From positions 1 through 57,651 of the forward strand of contig CALXQW010000028.1 of the NCBI GenBank assembly GCA_944390805.1: a stretch of 57,651 nucleotides of DNA, in the 5' to 3' direction. Positions 28,113-37,660 of the stretch are shown here, one piece after another. A model generated the notes under the pieces. It had not been told where the DNA came from, made no database searches, and worked only from the letters and a program-made list of their open reading frames with translations. Every line of letters begins with the position of its first letter. The first letter of the stretch is position 1. Position numbers and translations under genes: made by a program. The stretch comes from an uncultured Opitutales bacterium (lineage in GTDB: Bacteria > Verrucomicrobiota > Verrucomicrobiia > Opitutales > Intestinicryptomonadaceae).

Positions 28113-28223
28113 TGTGTATTGCAGAAATTCAGCTTAAGGAGATTTTCCCGAGACTGGAATGTGGATAATATACTTGCATGAGGTGGCATATGCATAGCAT
28201 ATCCAGAGCGGATTTTGCATGTT

Positions 28224-28670
28224 CTACCGGCTCATTCTATGCCCAGAGGAAATGGGAAAAAATACTTTTAGGTCTGTGAAAATTCTTTCAAGTTCCTCCT
28301 CCGTTTCAACAGATTCAAGAAAGTCTTTAATGTAAAGTTTTATTCTGCGCCTTGCTCGTGCGGCAGCTACCTGAGATGATGATGAGTAATCTTCTACGCT
28401 TTCAAGTGGGTCGTTACGTTTCTCATTTGAAAATACCTCTCCTAAATCAAAGCAGAATAATTCGCTTGGGGTTGCGCCTAAAGCTTCGGCAAGCATTTCC
28501 TTTGCGCGGGCGCTCTTTGGTATTCTCCCGCGGCGCCATGTGCTTACGGTTGATATTGCATTGCCGGTGTGTTCGGCTATCTGCGCGAGCGTCTTTCCGT
28601 TCTTTGACATCAGCAGTTTTACGCGTCTAGAAAATTCCGCGTTTTCTATGGTTTGTGCGAATGTGTTCAT
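28224..28670 (-). CDS. XRE-family helix-turn-helix regulator
   Basis: About 148 residues. Residues 12-70 form a phage-repressor-like HTH: FSRRVKLLMSKNGKTLAQIAEHTGNAISTVSTWRRGRIPKSARAKEMLAEALG. The C-terminal half is acidic then basic and helical, perhaps for oligomerisation. The ATG at 28670 is chosen; an upstream ATG at 28712 would start inside the promoter. It is divergent from the small HTH gene at 28787, with a shared AT-rich control region, so autoregulation is likely by analogy. Confidence 0.85.
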   Translation of the reverse strand: MNTFAQTIENAEFSRRVKLLMSKNGKTLAQIAEHTGNAISTVSTWRRGRIPKSARAKEMLAEALGATPSELFCFDLGEVFSNEKRNDPLESVEDYSSSSQVAAARARRRIKLYIKDFLESVETEEELERIFTDLKVFFPISSGHRMSR

Positions 28671-28705
28671 ATTTAAAAAAAGTGTAATTTTTCTATTTTT
28701 TATGT

Positions 28706-28734
28706 TTGACAAGTATAAATTATAGTTAATATTT
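28706..28734 (+). promoter_or_regulatory. Candidate promoter for the small HTH gene
   Basis: TTGACA at 28706-28711 is a perfect -35 box. TAATAT at 28727-28732 (15-base spacer) or ATATTT at 28729-28734 (17-base spacer) may be the -10. It overlaps the divergent XRE promoter, so one bound repressor could control both. Confidence 0.45.
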
Positions 28735-28741
28735 AAGGCAA
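28712..28741 (-). promoter_or_regulatory. Candidate promoter for the XRE gene
   Basis: On the minus strand TTGCCT (28741-28736) and TATACT (28717-28712) are separated by 18 bases, close to sigma-70 consensus, about 40 bases before the start codon. The region is very AT-rich. Confidence 0.5.
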
Positions 28742-28786
28742 TATTAAATTAATTTATATTATATATAAATAAAAAATAGCATAAAT

Positions 28787-29173
28787 ATGAAAGACGCAAG
28801 AACAGCGCAGCTCGACCATTTTGAATATCTTTTTCCCAAGGGACAGGAATGGTTCAGTCCGAAAGAGGCCGGCTATATAATAGGCCGTTCCGATCAATTT
28901 GTAAGGAACAGCTTTTATTCCGGGAAGATAATGGGGCACTACTCCGGTGGTTCCGCGGAGGGTGAAGATAAGAAATCTTACGTGCGTGTTCCCAAGACGG
29001 CTCTGATGATATATCTTATGGAGAGCGCAAATTATACTCCGGATTATTTCATGGAGCGCCTCGAGGAGATTATAGCGCAGAGAAGCACATATCAGCTGCT
29101 GAGATTGGAAAAGTTCATAAAGGACATATTGTATTCTAAGCCTTCCATTCCACGCTCGTATAAGTCCATATAA
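28787..29173 (+). CDS. Small excisionase-like HTH DNA-binding protein
   Basis: The 128 residues have a likely MerR/excisionase-type HTH near 22-50: FSPKEAGYIIGRSDQFVRNSFYSGKIMGH, then a basic wing and YVRVPKTALMIYLMESAN. The remainder is helical. Such proteins bind DNA to steer recombination or transcription. It is divergent from an XRE regulator, a layout common in phage and plasmid control regions, but no phage structural or recombinase gene is adjacent. Confidence 0.65.
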   Translation: MKDARTAQLDHFEYLFPKGQEWFSPKEAGYIIGRSDQFVRNSFYSGKIMGHYSGGSAEGEDKKSYVRVPKTALMIYLMESANYTPDYFMERLEEIIAQRSTYQLLRLEKFIKDILYSKPSIPRSYKSI

Positions 29174-29531
29174 TAAGTGCGTGTTTTAGGATACGGGCAT
29201 GCAGGTGTTGCACCGCAAATTTAAAATACAGTTTTTTCTCAAGAACTGGCCTGCGGGGGTATATGTTTATCATCTATTATGATAAAATGAGGAATCTGTC
29301 ATAAAATGCCTCTTGCCCGAATGTTAAAATGTATATGCATGCAAGAGTACGGGCTTTTTAGGTGTTTTTATCTTGTTCGTTTAACGGCGCAGTGGAATTT
29401 TAGGCCGTTTTGCCGGAGATTCTAAGGGGGCATGTAGATAGGAAAATCCGTGCGCGCGTTTTGGTTTGAATTTTGCAAAACGCGATAAGAAGAGATTTCT
29501 TGGTTTGTGCGGCGGATAGGCGGCTGGCCTT
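29174..29531. other. Intergenic region with one perfect hairpin
   Basis: This 358-base gap has no credible coding frame. It holds a perfect 8-bp inverted repeat, TTTATCAT at 29266-29273 and ATGATAAA at 29279-29286 with a 5-base loop, and no T tract. It could be an operator or mRNA end structure. Nothing else recognisable is seen. Confidence 0.5.
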
Positions 29532-30626
29532 TTACAATATCAGCATGGCATCTCCATAAGAGAAGAACTTGTAGCCGTCTTTCAAGGCTCTGGCGTATAT
29601 TTCCTTCAGCCAGGCTATGCCGTCTTGGGAACCCGGCTTAAGAAAGCTTGCAACAAGGCAAAGCAGGGTTGACTTTGGCAGATGGAAATTTGTTATAAGC
29701 GCATCGGCACAGCCTATTTCCTGCGGCGGATATATAAAAAGATTGGCCTCTCCCAAGTAGGGTACGCTTAAATCGACAGGCTTGTTTCCATCAGCAAGCC
29801 TCTTGCGCCTGTAATCTTCGAGGGCCCTGATGCTGGTTGTTCCAACAGCGAGCCTCGGATTAGATCCCCCTTCAAATTCTGCGCGCGTCTCGGGTGGTAT
29901 TTCATAGACTTCCGAATGCATCTTATGCTCTTCTATGGTCTTGCCCTTAAGCGGTTGGAAGGTGCCTATTCCTACATGCAATGTTATGTCGAAAAACCTG
30001 TGTCCGCGCTTTTCAAGCTCGGCATCGAGACTGTCTGTAAAATGCATGCCTGCGGTAGGTGCGGCGGCGGCTACACGCTTTGAAGGATCTGCATAGACGG
30101 TCTCGTAATATTCGTTGTCGAGAGAGCGGTCGTAATCGGGGCTATTTTGCTGGCGCTTTATGTACGGAGGAAGCGGCGGCACGCCTATACGCTGGGAAAG
30201 CTCCACTACGGACATGCCTCCGGCGGTGTCGAATTTCACAACTGCACGGCCGTCGTCATCGCGGCTCTCTACAATGGCCTGAAAAACTCCGTCAACGCCA
30301 AAAGACGCCCCCACTTTTAGGCGCCTTCCCGGACGCAGCATGCAAGTCCACCTAAAAGCTCCATCAACCGGCGAAAGCAGTAGGCATTCAACCTCGGCTC
30401 CGCTGGGGCGGCGCGCGTATATGCGTGCCTTTAAGACGGAGGCGTCGTTCCTAAATATGGAATAGTTTCTGCCGGATAAAATATCGGGTAGATCCTTAAA
30501 GAGCATATCTGACTGCTCTTGTGTCTTTCTGTCTACAACAAGCAGTTTTGCCTCGTCGCGTTTCTTGTGCGGAAACTGGGCTATGGCCTCGGGCGGAAGA
30601 TAATAGTCTAATATTTCTGAATCCAT
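29532..30626 (-). CDS. queA: tRNA queuosine synthesis enzyme QueA
   Basis: S-adenosylmethionine:tRNA ribosyltransferase-isomerase, which builds epoxyqueuosine on tRNA. The 364 residues are typical in length. The N-terminal DYYLPPEAIAQFPHKKRDEAKLLV and the central AAAPTAGMHFT with the catalytic region are characteristic, as is NFHLPKSTLLCLVASF near the end. It begins 2 bases after the pfkB gene stop and is probably cotranscribed with it. No other queuosine gene is in the window. Confidence 0.95.
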   Translation of the reverse strand: MDSEILDYYLPPEAIAQFPHKKRDEAKLLVVDRKTQEQSDMLFKDLPDILSGRNYSIFRNDASVLKARIYARRPSGAEVECLLLSPVDGAFRWTCMLRPGRRLKVGASFGVDGVFQAIVESRDDDGRAVVKFDTAGGMSVVELSQRIGVPPLPPYIKRQQNSPDYDRSLDNEYYETVYADPSKRVAAAAPTAGMHFTDSLDAELEKRGHRFFDITLHVGIGTFQPLKGKTIEEHKMHSEVYEIPPETRAEFEGGSNPRLAVGTTSIRALEDYRRKRLADGNKPVDLSVPYLGEANLFIYPPQEIGCADALITNFHLPKSTLLCLVASFLKPGSQDGIAWLKEIYARALKDGYKFFSYGDAMLIL

Positions 30627-30628
30627 GA

Positions 30629-31567
30629 TTACATTGCCGCGCGTGCCGCGGCGAAAATTTTTGCAAGTTGCGCTTTTGAAAAATCTGCTATCTGAACAGA
30701 TTTTGCAGACTCCGACGCGGCGATCGCGGCTGCCTTTAGCGCTAATTTAGGCTTTGTACAACTGAAAAACCGCGCCGCAGAGGCTGTAAATACATCTCCG
30801 GAGCCTGTAGCAGATACAATTGTCTTTATCTTTGGCGGAAGAATAGACGTGAATTCTCCGCATATCAGAGCTTCAACCGCATTTGCGCCGTCGGTTACAA
30901 TAATATTCTGGGCGCGCACTCTGCGGGCGTTGCTCCTGAAAAATTCCTTGAAATCTGATATGGAATCTCTGGATTTACCAAATAGGCTGGCGAATTCGTA
31001 GGAATTTATCTTAAGCATCCATGTTTCAGGTTCTGAGGCGAAAAACTTCAGAGGGGAACCATAGGTGTCTATCACTGTCTTAAGGTTTCTTTCTTTCGCC
31101 GCATGCATGAAAGCCTTGCCGAAAGAGTTGCTCCAGCCAGGAACACTTCCGCACAGGGCTAAGCAGTCTTTCTCGCGGGCGTTTTTTAAAACGAGCTCCA
31201 GCCCCTTCCTGAATGTGGATAGCGCAAGAGGCTTGTCGGCGCCCAGCACGGTTGTCTCGGCTCCGTCTTGCGTTTTCATAACAAAACCCTCTCGCGTTTG
31301 TCCTGAGGTTCTTACGCACAGAATCTTAGCGAAACCTTCCTTCTTAAGATATTTTAAGCATCTTTCACCAGTTTCACCCGCGGGGAATATAAGGGCGTAG
31401 GCCTCTCCGCCCAAAGCGTGGAAAGCCTTTGCCGCGTTTACTCCCTTTCCGCCAGTTCTGAATGTTTCCTTTGTGGCGCGCAGAGTCTTTCCCCTTCCGG
31501 GAAGATCGCCTATGTAAAGCGATGTCTCGGCAAGAAGATTGCAGGTTATCGTAAAAATTCTTTCCAT
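30629..31567 (-). CDS. PfkB-family kinase, 1-phosphofructokinase-like
   Basis: Ribokinase-fold sugar kinase of about 313 residues. The N-terminal signature TGGKGVNAAKAFHALGG is typical of the FruK/LacC/PfkB branch that phosphorylates fructose-1-phosphate or tagatose-6-phosphate. The C-terminal signature ATGSGDVFTASAA keeps the catalytic Asp but has Ser in place of the usual Ala of GAGD. Substrate is not certain. The start at 31567 (MERIFTI) is preferred over one at 31579. No PTS or fructose gene is near. Confidence 0.8.
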   Translation of the reverse strand: MERIFTITCNLLAETSLYIGDLPGRGKTLRATKETFRTGGKGVNAAKAFHALGGEAYALIFPAGETGERCLKYLKKEGFAKILCVRTSGQTREGFVMKTQDGAETTVLGADKPLALSTFRKGLELVLKNAREKDCLALCGSVPGWSNSFGKAFMHAAKERNLKTVIDTYGSPLKFFASEPETWMLKINSYEFASLFGKSRDSISDFKEFFRSNARRVRAQNIIVTDGANAVEALICGEFTSILPPKIKTIVSATGSGDVFTASAARFFSCTKPKLALKAAAIAASESAKSVQIADFSKAQLAKIFAAARAAM

Positions 31568-31757
31568 TATCGGGCGCATATAGTAGCGCGGCGCTTGAGT
31601 TTCGCAACAAAAGAAAGTTTTTTTGCGCCTTTTGCCGGACTATGTGCCTATTTCCCTTGTGCAAGTGTCTGTTTTTTAGAATAGGGATATGCTTATAAAA
31701 ACGGTTGCAATCCGCCGTTTTTTTTTGCGATAATAAAGAATTTAAAAAAGTTTCCCC

Positions 31758-33212
31758 ATGAAAATATTGATGATATCTCCGGAATGCGCGCCATTCTCAA
31801 AGGTGGGCGGGCTTGCAGACATGGTTTCATCTCTTAGCAAGCAGTTTGCTTCAAGAGGGCACGACGTGCGTATATTTACGCCTTTTTATTCGGTGCTAAA
31901 GCGCGGCGATGTTGAGTTTAAGAAGGCATTGCCGTTCATGGGAGTCCACATGGGGCTTGGCATAGAGGAGTACTGTTGTGTCTGGAGTGCCCCTTTGGGC
32001 GAAGCGAAATGTTATTTTGTGGAGTTCAACAAGTACTTCCACAGGCCTACGATATACGGCGGAGACGACAACGCCGCCAGGTTTTCATTCATGTGCCGCG
32101 CGGCTCTTGAATTTTGCATGGCCTGCTCATGGGAGCCGGACGTAATTCACTGTCATGATTGGACAACTGGGTTTGTTCCGCTCTATTTGAATACAACACT
32201 TATGCATACTCCAGTCGGCAGGGCGGCAACGGTATTTACAATACATAATATGCAGCACCAGGGGGTGTTTTCTCCGGACGTTTTGGAGTATGCGGGGCTT
32301 CCGAGGGCGGAAGTGTACAGATCTGATAATTGCGAGCATTTTGGGTCGCTGAATCTGATGAAGGGTGCAATATACAATTCTACAAAGCTAAGCACTGTCA
32401 GTCCGACATACGCAAAAGAGATACAAACCCCGCAGTACGGCTGCGGTCTTGACGGTGTGGTGCGCTTTAAGGCTGGAGACTTAGTCGGGATAGTAAACGG
32501 CATAGACCCGGAAGAGTGGAATCCGGCTACGGACAAGTACATTGCGAAGAATTACAGCTCTTCAGACATATCGGGCAAGGCGCAATGCAAAAAAGATTTG
32601 CAGCGCACAATGGGGCTTGATGAAGATTTATCTGTGCCGATTTTCGGGGTGGTTTCTCGGCTGTACGAGCAGAAGGGCTTGGATATGCTCTCTCAGATAG
32701 CGCAGGCGCTCGTCAATAACATGAAAATACAGATAGCGGTTTTGGGGAGCGGGGAGTCTTGGCTGGAAGATTCCTTCAGGCAGCTTGCGCAGTCGAATCC
32801 GGGACGCATAGCCTGCCGGATAGGATACGACAATGAATTGTCTCACAAGATAGAAGCTGGAGCAGACTTTTTCCTAATGCCCAGCCGTTTCGAGCCTTGC
32901 GGGTTAAACCAGATATATTCCATGATATATGGAACTTTGCCCATAGTAAGGGCTACCGGAGGTCTGGAGGATACTGTTTTTGGGTATTCGGCATGGGACA
33001 AGAGCGGAGACGGATTCAAATTCTTCGACGCAACTCCATCGGCTTTGTACAACACAATAGGCTGGGCGTGCTCTGTGTGGTACGACAATCCCGCAGACAT
33101 AGCAATGCTCAGGCAAAATGCCATGGCAAAAGATTTCACCTGGTCGCGTTCGGCCGACGAGTATGAACGCCTCTATGGGTGGGCCGTGGAGCAGCGCAAG
33201 GGGGCTTTCTAA
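31758..33212 (+). CDS. glgA: Glycogen synthase GlgA
   Basis: ADP-glucose-dependent GT5-family glucosyltransferase that extends glycogen. The 484 residues are normal. The N-terminal KVGGLADMV near residue 16 is the ADP-glucose site, HDWTTG near 136 is conserved, and the C-terminal E-x7-E region reads PSRFEPCGLNQIYSMIYGTLP. The ATG at 31758 gives the canonical start. It begins a three-gene run with the SNF2 helicase and xth. Confidence 0.96.
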   Translation: MKILMISPECAPFSKVGGLADMVSSLSKQFASRGHDVRIFTPFYSVLKRGDVEFKKALPFMGVHMGLGIEEYCCVWSAPLGEAKCYFVEFNKYFHRPTIYGGDDNAARFSFMCRAALEFCMACSWEPDVIHCHDWTTGFVPLYLNTTLMHTPVGRAATVFTIHNMQHQGVFSPDVLEYAGLPRAEVYRSDNCEHFGSLNLMKGAIYNSTKLSTVSPTYAKEIQTPQYGCGLDGVVRFKAGDLVGIVNGIDPEEWNPATDKYIAKNYSSSDISGKAQCKKDLQRTMGLDEDLSVPIFGVVSRLYEQKGLDMLSQIAQALVNNMKIQIAVLGSGESWLEDSFRQLAQSNPGRIACRIGYDNELSHKIEAGADFFLMPSRFEPCGLNQIYSMIYGTLPIVRATGGLEDTVFGYSAWDKSGDGFKFFDATPSALYNTIGWACSVWYDNPADIAMLRQNAMAKDFTWSRSADEYERLYGWAVEQRKGAF

Positions 33213-33215
33213 AAT

Positions 33216-35813
33216 ATGTCTCAGCTGCGGGAAGCTAAGAGAACCTACTCCATGTCGGAGATAGGAATTTGGCTCGGGCGGGTCTGCTCGGGTTGGGAAG
33301 GGTCGTTTTCTGCCGGGCAGCTTGAGTTTGGTCGCAAGATTTACACATCGGGGCTTGTGCGCTCGCTGGATTTAAGAAGCGACGAGGCCATAATATCGGC
33401 GCGTTTTGAGGACGGGTCTGAGCCTTATGCAATATTGGAGTATTCCGAGTCCGACGGGGCATTTTCGTACAGGAGTTCCGCCGGCGATGCAATTCTATCT
33501 GGCGCGCTTGCCGTTGCCGGCTTGTACGAGATAGAGGAACTTGTTGCCGGAGAAGTTGCCGACTGCGCAACCCTCGATGTGTTTTCAAGAAAGCAGGAGG
33601 CCTCAAGCGCGCATGCAGAAGTAGGGCATCTTTCCGGCGCGGTAGGTTCTGCTGAGCAGGGGAATGAAAGCTCTCTTGAAGGCTCCTCTGGAGGCGGAAA
33701 AGCGGCTTACGGCGAAAAAGAGAAAGATTCCCGTCTGCCGGAGCAGGATAGCATGGAGCTTACTTTGAATTTTTCGTCCAAGCGCGACGGCCTATGTTTT
33801 AGCGCCTATTGGAGCAAGAATTCGGAGAGCGTCGGCAAGGTTTTCGGCGAGGGTTCCATAGACAGTTCAAAGCTTGGTTTTGCGGAGAGGGAGAATCTTG
33901 TAAGGCTGATAACTTTTGCGCGAAGGCATTCGTTTAAGTACGAGGCAGACTCTTTTAAATTGTCGGAGTTTTCTCGCATACCACAGTTTGTTTCGGATAT
34001 ACTCCCGCAGTGGGCGCAGCACTTTAAAATAAGAAAGACTGCCGATGTGGATTTGCTCTCTTTGGGAGAGCGCAAAGTGAGTGTAGCTTCTGAGGTATTT
34101 GAGACGTCCGACGGCAACTTCGATATAAAGTGGCGGCCCAAGGTTGGCGGCGCGGATATGTCGGGGGAGGATTTTTCAAAGCTTCTGAGTTTGGGGTCGG
34201 GCGGGGCGCGCATATTGCCGTCGTGCGGAATTGTCAGATTGTCTTCTTCGGACGAGTCTTTTGTGCGAAACATGGAACGCTCGAGGGACCCTGGCGGTGG
34301 CGGCATTCCAAAGTATATGCTTCTTACGCTGTTCGGCGGAGAGGACGGTGCTGGCATGCATCTTGCGCCGAGCTTGCGCCGCTGGAAGAAAAACATTTTG
34401 GAGGCGGCTGAAAATTCTGCGGACGAATCCGGCTCTGCTCCGGAGTTTCTGCGCCCATACCAGCGGCATGGCCTTGCATGGATAGACAGGTTATTTTCCT
34501 TCGGCTGCGGGGCTCTGCTTGCCGACGAGATGGGATTGGGGAAGACTCTTCAGAGCCTTTCGGCCATATCCGAAAGGTGGGACGGTAAAAAATCTTTTTT
34601 GATAGTTTGTCCGGCGAGCGTCATTCCCGTGTGGGCAGCTGAGACCAAAAGGTTTTTTCCGCATATGCAAACGGCTGTGCTAACGTCTTCTTTGGAGGTT
34701 GATAAATCTTGCGCCAGGATATGGATTTCAAGCTATTCTCAACTCAGAAGAAACCGACTGCTTCTCGACGATATGCGCTTTGAGATAGCCGTTCTCGACG
34801 AGGCTCAGTTTATAAAGAATCCAGATTCCAAAACTACGGCGGCATGCTCTGCCATAAGGGCAGCGCACAAGATAGCCTTAACTGGAACTCCGCTCGAAAA
34901 TAGGTTGCTGGATTTGTGGACCATATTCCGGTGGCTCATGCCGGGGCTTATGGGCTCGAGAGCGGCGTTTGAGTCTTTTGCGTCGTCGTCTGCCGACGCG
35001 GTGGATGTCGTGCGCAGGCAGATAGCGCCGTTCATACTGCGCCGCATGAAAAGCGATGTGGCAAAAGAGCTGCCTGATAAGATATATATGGATCTTGCCT
35101 GTCCGATGACGCAAATGCAGAAGTCCGAGTACGACAAAATTCTCCAGAAGGCCCGCGAGATAATGGATTCGTCGGCGCAAGATGCGGACTCTGAGCGCAA
35201 AAACAGAATATCTGTACTATCCCTAATCACGCGCCTGCGCCAGATATCCTGCGACGCCGCCCTACTCCCATGGGTTGAGAGCCGCGATTACTTCTCAAGC
35301 GGCAAGATAGCTGCTCTTTTGGACAAGGTTGAAGAGCTTGCATCTGGCGGAAAGAAGATTCTTGTATTCAGCCAGTTTACGTCGTTTTTGGGGCGCATAA
35401 AAACTTTTGTGTCGGAACGCGTTCCTGACTTGCCTATCTTTGAGCTTACAGGCGCAACGCGCGACAGGTCTGTTCCGGTTGAATCTTTTCAGGGCTCAAA
35501 GGGCGCCGCCATGATACTTGTAAGTTTGCGCGCGGGCGGAACTGGCATTACGCTGACAAATGCGGACTATGTCTTCTTTATGGATCCGTGGTGGAATCCT
35601 GCGGTGGAGGAGCAGGCTGTGGATAGAGTTCACAGGATAGGGCGTTCACGCGAGGTGTTCATATACCGCATGGTTGCGGAATCAACTGTGGAGGAGCGCG
35701 TGCGTCTTCTCAAGGCCGCAAAGAGCAGGCTTTTTGCCGACATGTTCTCAGGCCTGGCAGATGTCTCCGGGCACGATAAATTCTTTGAAACCGTAAAGGA
35801 ACTTTTGAAATGA
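33216..35813 (+). CDS. SNF2-family helicase
   Basis: The 865 residues have a long N-terminal region (1-410) without a recognised domain, then a two-lobed SNF2 ATPase. Walker A is LADEMGLGKTLQ near 436-443, the DExx box is DEAQFIKN near 528, the SGTPLENRL-like motif reads LTGTPLENRLLDLW, and the C-lobe ends with GGTGITLTNADYVFFMDPWWNP and DRVHRIGR. SNF2 proteins translocate on double-stranded DNA and remodel bound proteins; the bacterial role is mostly unclear. It starts 3 bases after glgA and overlaps xth. Confidence 0.92.
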   Translation: MSQLREAKRTYSMSEIGIWLGRVCSGWEGSFSAGQLEFGRKIYTSGLVRSLDLRSDEAIISARFEDGSEPYAILEYSESDGAFSYRSSAGDAILSGALAVAGLYEIEELVAGEVADCATLDVFSRKQEASSAHAEVGHLSGAVGSAEQGNESSLEGSSGGGKAAYGEKEKDSRLPEQDSMELTLNFSSKRDGLCFSAYWSKNSESVGKVFGEGSIDSSKLGFAERENLVRLITFARRHSFKYEADSFKLSEFSRIPQFVSDILPQWAQHFKIRKTADVDLLSLGERKVSVASEVFETSDGNFDIKWRPKVGGADMSGEDFSKLLSLGSGGARILPSCGIVRLSSSDESFVRNMERSRDPGGGGIPKYMLLTLFGGEDGAGMHLAPSLRRWKKNILEAAENSADESGSAPEFLRPYQRHGLAWIDRLFSFGCGALLADEMGLGKTLQSLSAISERWDGKKSFLIVCPASVIPVWAAETKRFFPHMQTAVLTSSLEVDKSCARIWISSYSQLRRNRLLLDDMRFEIAVLDEAQFIKNPDSKTTAACSAIRAAHKIALTGTPLENRLLDLWTIFRWLMPGLMGSRAAFESFASSSADAVDVVRRQIAPFILRRMKSDVAKELPDKIYMDLACPMTQMQKSEYDKILQKAREIMDSSAQDADSERKNRISVLSLITRLRQISCDAALLPWVESRDYFSSGKIAALLDKVEELASGGKKILVFSQFTSFLGRIKTFVSERVPDLPIFELTGATRDRSVPVESFQGSKGAAMILVSLRAGGTGITLTNADYVFFMDPWWNPAVEEQAVDRVHRIGRSREVFIYRMVAESTVEERVRLLKAAKSRLFADMFSGLADVSGHDKFFETVKELLK

Positions 35814-36568
35814 AACTTTTCTCCTGGAATGTAAACGGCTTGCGCGCCGTATTGAAGAAGAACTTTAACGATTTTGTCTCTGAGTGCGGGCCCGACGTGC
35901 TTTGCCTTCAGGAAACGAAGATATCTCTGCCCGACGCGGAGAAATTGGAGCTTCCGTTTAAGTATAAATTCTTCAACTGCGCCGAGCGCAAGGGCTATTC
36001 GGGAACTGCCATATTGAGCAACGTAGAGCCATTGTCGACCGAGATAAAAGACTTTGACGGACATCCTCACGAGGGACGCATAATTAGGGCTGATTTTGGT
36101 TCATTCAACCTTGTTAACGTATATGTTCCCAATTCCAAGAGCGAGCTTGAGCGGCTGGATTACCGCTGCGGAGAGTTCGACGCCGAGTTTAGAAAATATC
36201 TATCGTCTTTGGCCGAAAAAAAACCGCTGGCGGTTTGCGGCGATTTCAATGTTGCGCACGAGGAAATAGACCTTGCCCGCCCCGACGATAACCATATGAG
36301 CGCCGGATTCACCGATGCCGAACGCGAAAGTTTCTCAAAGCATCTTGCGGAAGTTCCCCTTGTCGATGTCTATAGGAGTTTAAATCCAGAAGGCAGAAAC
36401 AAATATACCTGGTGGAGTTATAGGGGCGGGGCGAGGGCCAGAAATGTTGGCTGGAGAATAGACTACTTTTTATGCACTCCAAACCTCATGAAAGATGTTT
36501 CAGGCTTTGAAATCTTAGACAATATTGAAGGCTCTGACCATTGTCCGGTTGCCCTGTATCTCAAATAG
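35810..36568 (+). CDS. xth: Exodeoxyribonuclease III
   Basis: AP endonuclease and 3'-5' exonuclease of base-excision repair. The 252 residues match. LFSWNVNGLRAVLKK at the N-terminus, CLQETK with the metal-binding Glu, GDFNVAHEEIDLA near 140 and SDHCPV near the end with the catalytic His make up the EEP active site. The start overlaps the SNF2 stop as ATGA, so the two DNA-acting proteins are made together. Confidence 0.96.
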   Translation: MKLFSWNVNGLRAVLKKNFNDFVSECGPDVLCLQETKISLPDAEKLELPFKYKFFNCAERKGYSGTAILSNVEPLSTEIKDFDGHPHEGRIIRADFGSFNLVNVYVPNSKSELERLDYRCGEFDAEFRKYLSSLAEKKPLAVCGDFNVAHEEIDLARPDDNHMSAGFTDAERESFSKHLAEVPLVDVYRSLNPEGRNKYTWWSYRGGARARNVGWRIDYFLCTPNLMKDVSGFEILDNIEGSDHCPVALYLK

Positions 36569-36719
36569 AAGTATTTTTATTTGCGTGGAAGGCTTTATCT
36601 GCCGGATTCTTCTAACCAAGAATTATCTACATGGCATATATTCAGCCTCTTAAAGTCTTAGCAAATACACCCATATTCTAAGGCACGGAAATCTCCCTTG
36701 GGCGGTGCGCGGATAGGCT

Positions 36720-37652
36720 TTATTTAGAGCTTACTTTCTTCTTTGCGCGGGCAGGTTTTGGGTCTTCTAAACTATTTGAGTTTAAGGGTGCGTTTTGAAA
36801 GGTGAAATCGTCGTCGTCCGTCTTTGAGGATTTCCTAAATCCGCTTGGGGTCTCATCGTACTTATGCTTGAATTTACGGCAGAAATACGCCACATCGGAA
36901 AATCCACATATCTCAGAAATCTCCCCGGCGGAAAAACTCGACGTCTCGAGCAGCCATTTTGCGTAGCGCAAGCGGGCGTCATTTATAAACTCAGTTGGCG
37001 TGCATTTGAGATACTTACGCACTGTGCGGTTTACGTAAGACATGTCCTTGCCGCATATCTCGCGGAACTTGGTTAATCCGTGCGGAAGATTCTCCGGGTC
37101 GCGTATGCGCTGGCAGGCCTCGTAGAGCCAATCGGGCAAGTCTCCGGGAATTGCAGAGCTAAATACATTTTTTATTTGCCAATATAAATTTGTAAGAAAA
37201 CGGTATATCGAAAATAAACAATCGTCCTGCCAGGCAAGCTCGCTGGCGGCCCTCTCAAGATAGGATATCTCAAATGGAGATAGCTTCATTGATACCCCGC
37301 CAAATTTCGCTTTGAAGTCGTCGGGTTCCTCCGCAAGAAAAGTGCTCTTGAAGTTCTCCATTACCGACCGTGCAATAACTATCTCGGTAAATGTCATTGC
37401 GGTGTTCCTGTCGGGCTCGAGAACGTGGACGTCGTATGGGTTTGATATGTATAGGAAGTTCTTTGAAAAATAACGGGTTTTTGCATCGGCTATCAATGTG
37501 CCGCTTCCGGAAGTTATCCAAATTACCTCGATGAAATCGTGTTTGTGTAGGCCAACAGAGTGGGCTCTGTCGGTCTTGCCGTGTATGACCCTGAAGTATC
37601 TGTTTCCCTTTAGATGGCTCTCCGACGTGAATTCAGCAACAAACTTCTTCAT
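36720..37652 (-). CDS. AraC-family transcription regulator
   Basis: The 310 residues have an N-terminal cupin-like sensor (GLHKHDFIEVIWITSGSGTLIAD, then FLYISNPYDVHVL) and a C-terminal double HTH with SFSAGEISEICGFSDVAYFCRKFKHKYDETPSGFRK. The His-rich start of the cupin suits sugar or small-molecule sensing. No sugar-use genes adjoin, so its targets are elsewhere or divergent. The ATG at 37652 is close to a cluster of short inverted repeats that may be its operator. Confidence 0.88.
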   Translation of the reverse strand: MKKFVAEFTSESHLKGNRYFRVIHGKTDRAHSVGLHKHDFIEVIWITSGSGTLIADAKTRYFSKNFLYISNPYDVHVLEPDRNTAMTFTEIVIARSVMENFKSTFLAEEPDDFKAKFGGVSMKLSPFEISYLERAASELAWQDDCLFSIYRFLTNLYWQIKNVFSSAIPGDLPDWLYEACQRIRDPENLPHGLTKFREICGKDMSYVNRTVRKYLKCTPTEFINDARLRYAKWLLETSSFSAGEISEICGFSDVAYFCRKFKHKYDETPSGFRKSSKTDDDDFTFQNAPLNSNSLEDPKPARAKKKVSSK

Positions 37653-37660
37653 TCCTTTAT

